From NCBI GenBank assembly GCA_963582065.1, contig CAUZRQ010000001.1, forward strand, positions 1 through 64,000: a DNA stretch of 64,000 nucleotides. Reading direction: 5' to 3'. The first letter of the stretch is position 1; each line of letters begins with the position of its first letter. Shown one piece after another: positions 43,338 through 50,961 of this stretch. The position numbers and the translations under genes were made by a program. The DNA is from UBA8437 sp963582065. Its GTDB lineage: Bacteria > Planctomycetota > Planctomycetia > Planctomycetales > Planctomycetaceae. The notes under the pieces were generated by a model. That model was not told the origin of the DNA and ran no database searches. It worked only from the letters and a program-made list of their open reading frames with translations.

Positions 43338-44123
43338 ATGTCGATGTTCGACGAAGCCACGACTCCCGTTGACGACTCGTCCGACCAACCGGTCGACGAT
43401 GTGGTGAACGACACAGCTGCCGCGGCGGACGTCGGCGAGGAGCTCGAAGCCGAGGAGCCCGAAGCCGAGGAGCCCGAAGCCGAGGAGCCCGAAGCCGAGG
43501 AGCCTGAAGCCGAGGAGCCTGAAGCCGAGGAGCCTGAAGCCGAGGAGCCTGAAGCCGAAATTGAGGAAGTGGCAGATGACGAAGACGAATCGCGGTTGCA
43601 GTGGTTTGTCTTGAAGGTCACAACCAATCGTGAGAAGTCGATTCGTGAGTCACTGCTGAGGCGGATTGCTCGGGAAGGGCTGGACGAGTTCTTCACCGAG
43701 GTGATCATCCCGACCGAGAACGTGGTGGAGACGAAAGCGGGCAAGAAACGGGTCTCAGAGCAGAAGCTTTTCCCCGGTTATCTCTTCGTACAGATGGTGC
43801 TCAACGACGAGACCTGGTACCTGGTGCGCGGCACCAGCGGAATCGGTGATTTCACCGGGGCCGGCGGCAAGCCGGTGGCGATGTCCGACGAGGAGGTCTC
43901 GCGGATGGTGGGCAAGGAGGAGGAGAAGGAGGCCGAACCGGCTCGAATCAAGATCGACTTTTCGGCAGGAGACGTGGTCAAGATCAAGGATGGTCCCTTC
44001 GAGAGTTTTGAAGGAGAGATCGACGAGATCGACGAAGCGAGCGGTAAGATCTCGGTGTTGATCGAGATTTTCGGTCGGCACACACCGGCGGAACTGGAAT
44101 ATTGGCAGGTAGAGAAGGTCTGA
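43338..44123 (+). CDS. nusG: Transcription elongation/antitermination factor NusG with acidic repeat N-terminus
   Basis: 261 aa against the usual 180 or so. The first 90 residues are an acidic, probably disordered extension built on seven EAEEP repeats. The NGN domain follows (LQWFVLKVTTNREKSIRESL, VVETKAGKKRVSEQKLFPGYLF, NDETWYLVRGTSGIGDFTG). The KOW domain closes the protein (AGDVVKIKDGPFESFEGEIDE ... IFGRHTPAELEYWQVEKV). It binds the clamp helices of RNA polymerase and links it to Rho or S10; S10 is encoded later in this cluster. It is followed closely by rplK. The extension could tune these contacts. Confidence 0.97.
   Translation: MSMFDEATTPVDDSSDQPVDDVVNDTAAAADVGEELEAEEPEAEEPEAEEPEAEEPEAEEPEAEEPEAEEPEAEIEEVADDEDESRLQWFVLKVTTNREKSIRESLLRRIAREGLDEFFTEVIIPTENVVETKAGKKRVSEQKLFPGYLFVQMVLNDETWYLVRGTSGIGDFTGAGGKPVAMSDEEVSRMVGKEEEKEAEPARIKIDFSAGDVVKIKDGPFESFEGEIDEIDEASGKISVLIEIFGRHTPAELEYWQVEKV
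43446..43559 (+). repeat. 15-bp in-frame tandem repeat in nusG
   Basis: Unit GAAGCCGAGGAGCCY, seven full copies (43446-43550) plus a partial one. The first three end in CCC and the last four in CCT, so the array has expanded in two blocks. It encodes EAEEP. Confidence 0.95.
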
Positions 44124-44130
44124 GGGTCAG

Positions 44131-44556
44131 ATGGCCAAACAGGAAATCGCAAAGATCAAAGTCCAGGTGTCCGGTGGCCAAGCCACGCCAGCTCCCCCGG
44201 TCGGTACGGCCTTGGGACCGCACGGTGTGAACATCGGTCAGTTCGTACAGCAGTTCAACGATCGCACCAAGGACATGATGGGGACGACGATTCCGGTCGT
44301 AATCACGGTGTTCAGCGATCGGACATTCGAATTCATCACCAAGAGTCCGCCGGCGGCGGTGCTACTCAAGCAGGCGGCCCAGATCGCCAAGGGTTCGGGA
44401 AACCCCAAGTTGGAGAAGGTCGGTTCGGTGACCACCGAGCAACTCAAGGAGATTGCGCGGGTGAAGTACGATGACCTCAACGCACCCAACATTGATCAGG
44501 CGGCGTTGATCATCGCCGGCACGGCACGGAACATGGGCATTGAGGTGGTTGACTGA
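44131..44556 (+). CDS. rplK: 50S ribosomal protein L11
   Basis: 141 aa, normal length, seven bases after nusG. The N-terminal domain has PAPPVGTALGPHGVNIGQF and the C-terminal rRNA-binding domain has IAGTARNMGIEVVD. L11 forms the GTPase-associated centre with 23S rRNA and the L10/L12 stalk. Start and family are unambiguous. Confidence 0.98.
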   Translation: MAKQEIAKIKVQVSGGQATPAPPVGTALGPHGVNIGQFVQQFNDRTKDMMGTTIPVVITVFSDRTFEFITKSPPAAVLLKQAAQIAKGSGNPKLEKVGSVTTEQLKEIARVKYDDLNAPNIDQAALIIAGTARNMGIEVVD

Positions 44557-44617
44557 CGGCTCACGGGGGCTTACAAGAGAGGGTTTCCCGGCGCGTGGGT
44601 TGGGGGGATGGGGAGCG

Positions 44618-45322
44618 ATGAGAAGGCAATCGCGGCGGATGGCGCTCCTGAAGGAGCGAGCCGCTGAGGTCGGTTCGGTCGACTTGGCCACTGCGGTCCA
44701 CGAGTTGAAGGCGATGGAGTCGTCTTTGCCCGAGGGGGTCCGGAAGTGCGCCTTTGACCAGACCGTGGAACTGGTCTTCCGTTTGGGAGTCGATCCCAGG
44801 CAGGCTGACCAGATCGTTCGCGGTTCGCTCGTGTTGCCCCATGGCATAGGCAAGACCCAGAGAGTGGTCGTCTTTGCCCAGGGGGACCAGGCCAGTGAAG
44901 CCGAGGAGGCCGGGGCCGACGAGGTGGGGGCGAAGGAACTGGCCGAAAAGATTCAGGGCGGCTGGATGGACTTTGATGTGGCCATCGCCACGCCCGACCT
45001 GATGGGCGTGGTGGGTCCGCTCGGCCGGGTGCTTGGTCCTCGTGGCTTGATGCCCTCTCCGAAGGCCGGGACGGTGACCACCGAGGTGGCTGCCACGGTC
45101 AAGGAATACAAGGCGGGGAAGATCGAGTTCCGTGTCGACAAGTTCGGTAACGTTCATGCGGTCGTGGGCAAACTGAGTTTCGATGAGACACAACTGGTCG
45201 AGAACGCCGAAGCGTTGGTGCGGGTGATCGACGGACTGAGGCCTTCGTCGGCCAAGGGCACCTACGTTAGGACACTCACGCTTTCGGCGACAATGACGCC
45301 GGGGATCGCGATCGCAGCCTAG
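44618..45322 (+). CDS. rplA: 50S ribosomal protein L1
   Basis: 234 aa from the ATG at 44618, chosen for the GGGAG five bases upstream; a second Met lies seven codons in. L1 forms the mobile stalk at the E site and often represses its own operon. Family motifs are VELVFRLGVDPRQADQIVRG, LMGVVGPLGRVLGPRGLMP and PSPKAGTVT, with the C-terminal KGTYVRTLTLSATM. It follows rplK by 61 bases. A typical L1 target hairpin was not identified in the gap. Confidence 0.97.
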   Translation: MRRQSRRMALLKERAAEVGSVDLATAVHELKAMESSLPEGVRKCAFDQTVELVFRLGVDPRQADQIVRGSLVLPHGIGKTQRVVVFAQGDQASEAEEAGADEVGAKELAEKIQGGWMDFDVAIATPDLMGVVGPLGRVLGPRGLMPSPKAGTVTTEVAATVKEYKAGKIEFRVDKFGNVHAVVGKLSFDETQLVENAEALVRVIDGLRPSSAKGTYVRTLTLSATMTPGIAIAA

Positions 45323-45389
45323 AGACCCTTGCAACAGAACACCGCCTTGGGGCCGCCGAGTGGTCCCGGGCATCGAGAAGTCAGAGCCG

Positions 45390-46040
45390 ATGAGTAAGCG
45401 GATCAAGGAAATGCTGGTGAACGATCTGCAACAGCGGATCGGTGACACGACCGAGATGCTGGTCGTCGACAGTTCACGGCTCGACGCGATCAGCGATAAC
45501 CGGTTCCGTTTGGCGCTGCGAGAGAAGGACATCAAAGTCCTGACCGTCAAGAACTCGATGGCGCTGCGTGCCTTGCACGCCCGGGAAATCACCGAGTTGG
45601 ACCCCATTCTCGAGGGGCCCTCGAGCTTGGTCTTCGGTGGTGAGGACATCGTCTCGCTGAGCAAGGAGGTCGCTAGCTGGGTCAAGGAACTCGGATCCGA
45701 TCTGATTGCGATCAAGGGTGGGTTGCTCGAAGGCACCACGCTCTCGTCCGGTGACGTCGAGGAACTCTCCAAGAGTCCCAGTCGCGAAGAACTGATCGGT
45801 CAGATCGCCGGCCTGTTGCTCGCCCCCGGTGCCAACCTGGCAGCGGCACTGCTCGGACCCGGCGGCAAGTTGGCCGGGCAGGTCGAGACCATGGCTGACG
45901 CAGAGGGGACGGCTGAAGAAACAACCGCCGATGATGATTCGGCCGCAGAAGCCGTTGACGGCGAGGAGGCTTCGGCCGAGGAGATTGGCGACGATGCCGA
46001 GGCTACGACGGAGGCGGAATCCGACGAATCAGACGCCTGA
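45390..46040 (+). CDS. rplJ: 50S ribosomal protein L10 with acidic C-terminal tail
   Basis: 216 aa from the ATG at 45390, against the usual 165-175. The N-terminal rRNA-binding domain (MLVVDSSRLDAISDNRFRLALRE, VLTVKNSMALRAL) and the C-terminal helix that carries L12 dimers (SREELIGQIAGLLLAPGANL) are normal. About 50 extra residues follow from about 167, almost all Asp, Glu, Ala, Ser and Thr (ADDDSAAEAVDGEEASAEE). The tail lies beyond the L12-binding helix and recalls the acidic tails of archaeal and eukaryotic P0, though probably by convergence. Confidence 0.96.
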   Translation: MSKRIKEMLVNDLQQRIGDTTEMLVVDSSRLDAISDNRFRLALREKDIKVLTVKNSMALRALHAREITELDPILEGPSSLVFGGEDIVSLSKEVASWVKELGSDLIAIKGGLLEGTTLSSGDVEELSKSPSREELIGQIAGLLLAPGANLAAALLGPGGKLAGQVETMADAEGTAEETTADDDSAAEAVDGEEASAEEIGDDAEATTEAESDESDA

Positions 46041-46111
46041 CCGGTGGCGATCGGGCGAAAACCGGGTACAGTACCATCTGACGCGAGAGCGTATCGAGAG
46101 GACAAGAAGCG

Positions 46112-46540
46112 ATGGCGACCGACGAAGCAACTGCGACTGAGACTGAGGCTGAATTCGACGATGGCACCAAGACTCTTGGTGACCAATTGGTCGGCCTGAC
46201 CCTGTTGGAGGCCAAGTCGCTAGCCGACTACCTCAAGGAAGTCCACGGAATTGAACCCGCCAGTGGTGGCGTGGTCATGGCCATGGGTTCCGGAGGTGGT
46301 GATGGTAGTGGCGACGTGGTCGAGGAGCAGACCGAGTTCGATGTCATGCTGACTGGCTTCGGCGACAGCAAGATCCCTGTGATCAAGGCTGTTCGCGCTG
46401 CGACTAGTCTGGGGTTGAAGGAGGCCAAGGAACTGGTCGAGAGCGCCCCGGCGGCACTCAAGGAAGGAATCTCTGAGGACGAGGCTAACCAGCTCAAGGA
46501 GCAAATCGAGGCGGCTGGCGGGGCGTGCGAGATCAAGTGA
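46112..46540 (+). CDS. rplL: 50S ribosomal protein L7/L12
   Basis: 142 aa, about 20 longer than usual because of an acidic N-terminal leader (ATDEATATETEAEFDDG). The dimerisation domain LGDQLVGLTLLEAKSLADYL, a short Gly-rich hinge and the C-terminal domain (EFDVMLTGFGDSKIPVIKAVR, LKEAKELVESAPAALKEG) are clear. The C-terminal domain recruits EF-Tu, EF-G and IF2 to the ribosome. It is followed by a 503-base gap with an attenuator-like element before rpoB. Confidence 0.98.
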   Translation: MATDEATATETEAEFDDGTKTLGDQLVGLTLLEAKSLADYLKEVHGIEPASGGVVMAMGSGGGDGSGDVVEEQTEFDVMLTGFGDSKIPVIKAVRAATSLGLKEAKELVESAPAALKEGISEDEANQLKEQIEAAGGACEIK

Positions 46541-47043
46541 CTCGCGTCGTCACGCGGGACTCTTGACTCCGGTTTCCCCGGTGCCAGGTGTCCTTCTCGT
46601 AGCTGCGCCGCTTTCGTTGCGGTCGGTCACGAGTTCCCCGCGGCCAAGCGTTTTTTCGTCGAACCCCGTTGCTGACTCCGACTGCCCCGTTGCCACGATT
46701 GACTCCGATGTCCCGCCCCCTGCTCATCGGAACCCACCCGCGGATCGTAGCCGAGACATGGAGACTGCGGACCCGTTGTGTTTCCCGTTGCTGGCCCCCG
46801 AAAATTCGCAAGACGCAAACCCGGCCCTGGCACCTCAAGTGCCGTGGGGATGGTGGGGGTCCGTCTCAGCGATCCCCGGGTCCGTAAGCCGATTACTCTC
46901 GTGCCCGACCCAGAGCTTCGCGGCGTTTCCCTTCTGATTTCTGACCGGTTCCCACAATGATCGCCTCGTCGGACCGCCGCGGTCCGGCTCGTGCGTGACC
47001 CGAGCCCGAAGGGCCCGAGAGAACACGAAAAAGAGAGCCTGAC
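46541..47043. other. Long rplL-rpoB leader region
   Basis: 503 bases without a credible gene; open frames on both strands lack coding character. It holds the attenuator-like element at 46609-46656 and a CGGACC-GCCGC-GGTCCG hairpin (46970-46986) about 60 bases before rpoB. No consensus promoter was seen, so rpoB and rpoC may rely on read-through from rplJL or on a promoter type I could not recognise. Confidence 0.6.
46609..46656 (+). terminator. Attenuator-like hairpin between rplL and rpoB
   Basis: Outer stem CGCTT (46609-46613) with AAGCG (46646-46650), inner stem GCGG (46619-46622) with CCGC (46638-46641), followed directly by TTTTTT (46651-46656). The interior mismatch makes it moderate in strength. 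In E. coli a partial terminator sits in the same place and sets the ratio of ribosomal proteins to polymerase. Confidence 0.5.
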
Positions 47044-50000
47044 ATGCCGATTCCTTCGATCCGGATTCTGCAGACCAACCACACCCAGAACTTCGGTAAG
47101 GGCCGTGCTGACGGTGACCTACTGCAGGATCTCACCGAGATACAGACCAAGTCCTACCACCGCTTCCTGCAGGAGGAGGTCGAGTCGGACAAGCGGAAGC
47201 CTCACGGGCTCGAAGGGATCCTGCAGGAGGTGTTCCCGATCGAGAGTTACGACGGCCAGTACCGTCTCGATTACTGCGGCTACGAGCTGTTGGAGTCGCG
47301 GTTCGACACCACAGCTTGCCGCCAACTGCGGCTGACTTACGGCAGGCCCTTCCGCGTCAAGATGCGGCTCAACAAGGAGCAGCCGATCGAGGAGGAAGTT
47401 TACCTCGGTGACATGCCGATCATGCTCGGCGGTGGTGAGTTTGTCATCAACGGCGCCGAACGGGTCGTGGTCAGCCAGTTGCACCGTTCGCCGGGAGTGG
47501 ACTTTGTCGAGACCACCGAACCGGGCGAACGGCCCAGTTTCTCGTGTCGCGTGATTCCCGAACGAGGCAGTTGGATCGAACTGGTCGTCAACAAGAAGGA
47601 GATGCTCGACGTCCGCATCGACCAGAGCGGGAAGTTCTCGGCATTGACCCTGCTGCGGGCGATGGGGCCCGAGTACGGCACTGACACCTCTTTGCTGAAG
47701 CTGTTCTACTCGACCGAGCCGATCAAGACGCCCAAGTCGAAGGACGTCGAACGGATTGCCGGGTCGTTTGCTGCCGATGACATCGTTTATCCGGCCAGTC
47801 ACAAGAGGTCCGGGGAGATCATTGTCGATTCGCGGAACACGATCGGGGATGACAGCGAAATCGTGTTGATCGGGGAGGATCGTGCCAAGGAGATCGTTGC
47901 GGCGAAGGTCAAGGACATCGAAATCATTCCCGGAGCATCCGTCCGCGACCGCCTGATCCTCAACACCCTCTACAGCGACGAGACCCGTAGCCATCAGGAG
48001 GCGCTGCTGAGGATCTATCAGCGGCTGCGTCCGGGCAACCCGCCCCAGTTGGAGAAGGCCCAGGACCTGTTCCGCGAGAAATTCTTCGACGTCAACCGGT
48101 ACCGGCTCGGCAAGGTCGGTCGTTTCCGCATCAATCGCAAGTTCAAGCCCGACAACCAGAAGACCGCCGAACACAACAGGTTCCTCGAAGAGAACTTCGA
48201 ACAGCAGGGCATTCCGGACACCGCGATGACGTTGTGTCCCGAAGACTTCGTCAACGCGATTCGTTACCTGATGCTGTTGAAGATCGGCGGCAACGAGCTG
48301 GTCCAGACCGACGACATCGACAATCTCGGCAACCGACGGCTGCGGACCATCGATGAGTTGGCGGCCGAGGAGATCCGCAAGGGGTTCCTGAAGCTGCGGC
48401 GGACGGTGCAGGAGCGGATGAGCTTGAAGGATGTCGAGGAGATGACACCCCGGACCCTGGTCAATCCCAAGAGTGTTTCGGCGGCGATCGAGTACTTCTT
48501 CGGCCGCAGCGAGTTGTCCCAGGTCGTCGACCAGACCAACCCGCTTTCGATGTTGACCCACGAGCGTCGCCTCAGCGCCCTCGGCCCGGGCGGGCTCAAC
48601 CGCAAGCGGGCCGGGTTCGAAGTCCGGGACGTTCACATTTCTCACTACGGCCGGATCTGTCCGATCGAGACGCCGGAAGGCACCAACATCGGTTTGATCT
48701 CGTCGTTGTCGATCCACGCCGAGGTCGATGCGTATGGGTTTCTGACAACGCCCTACCGGCGGGTCCGGGACGGCCGGGTGACCGACGAGGTCGTCCGGTT
48801 GCGGGCCGACGAGGAGGCGTTGCGGTACGTGGTTCCGGCCGACACCAGCCAGGAGCAGGGACGGATCATCGAGGAGCGGGTCCTGGCCCGGCACAACAAC
48901 GACGTGGTGGTGGTTTCCAGCGACCAGGTGGAGTTCATGGACGTGGCTCCCAACCAGATGGTGGGCGTCTCGGCCGGCCTGATTCCGTTCCTTGAGCACG
49001 ACGACGCCAACCGGGCGCTGATGGGCTCGAACATGCAGCGGCAGGCGGTGCCGTTGTTGATCACCGAACCGCCGATCGTCGGCACCGGGCTCGAATCGGA
49101 AGTTGCCAAGCGATCCGGAATGGTGGTGAAGGCTCAGAAGTCCGGCCGGGTCAACTACGTTGACGCAACGAGGGTCGAGGTCGACGGATTGGTGCATGAA
49201 CTCGAGAAGTTCCAGGGGCTCAACGAACGGACCTGCAAGAACCAGAAACCGCGCGTGGAGATCGGCCAGAGGGTCGAGGCGGGGGAGCCGTTGTGTGATA
49301 CCGCGGCGATCAAGGACGGGGAGTTGGCCCTGGGCCGCAACGTGCTGGTCGCCTTCATGTCGTGGGAGGGTTACAACTTCGAGGACGCGATCGTCATCTC
49401 CGAGCGACTGGTCAAGGAGGACGTCTACACCTCGATCCACATCGACGAGTTCGACGTCGAGATCCGCGAGACGAAGCTGGGTCGCGAGGAGTTCACTCGG
49501 GACATTCCCAACGTCAGCGAGAAGGCCCTGAGGCATCTCAACGAGGAGGGGATCGTCTCGATCGGCACCCGGGTCAGCCCCGGCGACATCCTGGTCGGCA
49601 AGGTGTCGCCGAAAGCCAAGACCGAGTTGACTCCGGAGGAGAAGCTGCTGCACGCGATCTTCGGACGGGCTGGCGAGGACGTGAAGAATGAGTCGCTCGA
49701 CGTGCCCAGCGGGGTCGAGGGAATCGTGATCCACACCGAGCAGTTTTCTCGCAGAATGAGCCTGCCCGAGGACGAGCGGAAGAAGTTCGAGGCGGTGGTG
49801 CGGAAGGCCGAAAAGGCGGCCAACTCGGAGGTGGCCGGGGCCTTCCTGGTATTCCTCGAACAGTTCGAGCGTGTGCTGGGGCGGCGGTTGACCGATGAGG
49901 ACGGGGGCGAACTCCGCAACAGCGAGGACGTCCGCGTGCTGGCCGAGTACGCCGATCGGTTCGATGACCACTTTGGTGCACTCGACATCCGCAGCCCGCA

Positions 50001-50856
50001 GAAACGCAGGGATCTCGAGAAGATCAAGCGGGAAACCTCCGGGGCCTACAAGGAACAGATCCAGATTCGAGACCGCGAACTCAACAGTCTCAAGCGAGGT
50101 GACGAACTGCCCAGCGGTGTGTTGCAGATGGTCAAGGTCTACGTCGCCAGCAAGCGGCAGATCTCCGTCGGCGACAAGATGGCTGGTCGTCACGGCAACA
50201 AGGGGGTCATTTCGAAGGTGCTTCCCGACGAGGACATGCCCTATCTCGAGGACGGCACCCCGATCGACATCATTCTCAACCCGCTGGGAGTTCCCAGCCG
50301 GATGAACGTCGGCCAGATCCTGGAGACTCACCTCGGCTGGGCCGCCAGCAAGCTCGGTTTCCGCGCCCTGTGCCCGGTCTTCGACGGGGCTCCCGAGGAG
50401 AAGATTCGCGAGAAGCTGGTCGAGGCGGGATTGCCCGAGGACGGCAAGAGCGAGTTGTTCGACGGCCGTACGGGCGAAGCGTTCGAGCAGAAGGTGACCG
50501 TCGGCCAGATCTACATGCTCAAGCTCCACCATCTCGTCGACGACAAGGTCCACGCGCGAGCCACCGGCCCGTACTCGCTGATCACCCAGCAGCCCCTGGG
50601 CGGCAAAGCCCGCTTCGGCGGACAGCGGTTCGGCGAGATGGAGGTGTGGGCCCTGGAGGCCTACGGTGCCGCCTACATCCTGCAGGAACTGTTGACCGTC
50701 AAGAGCGACGACGTGGAGGGGCGGACAAAGATCTACGAGTCGATGGTCAAGGGAGAAAACACTCTCGAAGCCGGCACACCGGCCAGCTTCGATGTGCTCA
50801 ACAACGAAATCCGCGGGCTGGGACTCAATCTCCAGCTCGAAAAAACCACCCTCTGA
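47044..50856 (+). CDS. rpoB: RNA polymerase beta subunit
   Basis: 1270 aa. Motifs run through the whole protein: LPIPSIRILQTNH-type start region, GGGEFVINGAERVVVSQLHRSPG, the rifampicin-site stretch (FFGRSELSQVVDQTNPL, THERRLSALGPGGLNRKRAGFEVRD in two parts), CPIETPEGTNIGLI, MSWEGYNFEDAIVIS, KMAGRHGNKGVISKVLP, and the C-terminal GGKARFGGQRFGEMEVWALE, GAAYILQELLTVKSDDVEGR. It forms the catalytic core with rpoC 105 bases downstream. Rifampicin contacts (for example S in FFGRSELSQ, the D in VVDQTNP, H in THERR) appear as in sensitive forms. A long leader precedes it. Confidence 0.99.
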   Translation: MPIPSIRILQTNHTQNFGKGRADGDLLQDLTEIQTKSYHRFLQEEVESDKRKPHGLEGILQEVFPIESYDGQYRLDYCGYELLESRFDTTACRQLRLTYGRPFRVKMRLNKEQPIEEEVYLGDMPIMLGGGEFVINGAERVVVSQLHRSPGVDFVETTEPGERPSFSCRVIPERGSWIELVVNKKEMLDVRIDQSGKFSALTLLRAMGPEYGTDTSLLKLFYSTEPIKTPKSKDVERIAGSFAADDIVYPASHKRSGEIIVDSRNTIGDDSEIVLIGEDRAKEIVAAKVKDIEIIPGASVRDRLILNTLYSDETRSHQEALLRIYQRLRPGNPPQLEKAQDLFREKFFDVNRYRLGKVGRFRINRKFKPDNQKTAEHNRFLEENFEQQGIPDTAMTLCPEDFVNAIRYLMLLKIGGNELVQTDDIDNLGNRRLRTIDELAAEEIRKGFLKLRRTVQERMSLKDVEEMTPRTLVNPKSVSAAIEYFFGRSELSQVVDQTNPLSMLTHERRLSALGPGGLNRKRAGFEVRDVHISHYGRICPIETPEGTNIGLISSLSIHAEVDAYGFLTTPYRRVRDGRVTDEVVRLRADEEALRYVVPADTSQEQGRIIEERVLARHNNDVVVVSSDQVEFMDVAPNQMVGVSAGLIPFLEHDDANRALMGSNMQRQAVPLLITEPPIVGTGLESEVAKRSGMVVKAQKSGRVNYVDATRVEVDGLVHELEKFQGLNERTCKNQKPRVEIGQRVEAGEPLCDTAAIKDGELALGRNVLVAFMSWEGYNFEDAIVISERLVKEDVYTSIHIDEFDVEIRETKLGREEFTRDIPNVSEKALRHLNEEGIVSIGTRVSPGDILVGKVSPKAKTELTPEEKLLHAIFGRAGEDVKNESLDVPSGVEGIVIHTEQFSRRMSLPEDERKKFEAVVRKAEKAANSEVAGAFLVFLEQFERVLGRRLTDEDGGELRNSEDVRVLAEYADRFDDHFGALDIRSPQKRRDLEKIKRETSGAYKEQIQIRDRELNSLKRGDELPSGVLQMVKVYVASKRQISVGDKMAGRHGNKGVISKVLPDEDMPYLEDGTPIDIILNPLGVPSRMNVGQILETHLGWAASKLGFRALCPVFDGAPEEKIREKLVEAGLPEDGKSELFDGRTGEAFEQKVTVGQIYMLKLHHLVDDKVHARATGPYSLITQQPLGGKARFGGQRFGEMEVWALEAYGAAYILQELLTVKSDDVEGRTKIYESMVKGENTLEAGTPASFDVLNNEIRGLGLNLQLEKTTL

Positions 50857-50961
50857 TCTCGGCAGGACGCCCGGGGGGGTCTGCGGTGAGACGGCCGCAG
50901 GTAAGACAGGACACATTCGGCAACAGGCAACCAAACGGCAACACGGCCAGGAGCAAGTCAC

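Noticed and set aside
43202..43744. Minus-strand frame with SASGS repeats, resembling a surface adhesin
   Set aside because: It is the opposite-strand reading of the nusG EAEEP repeat.
46563..46937. 124-codon frame between rplL and rpoB
   Set aside because: Pro/Ser-rich random-looking sequence with competing frames on both strands; the region is better read as leader.
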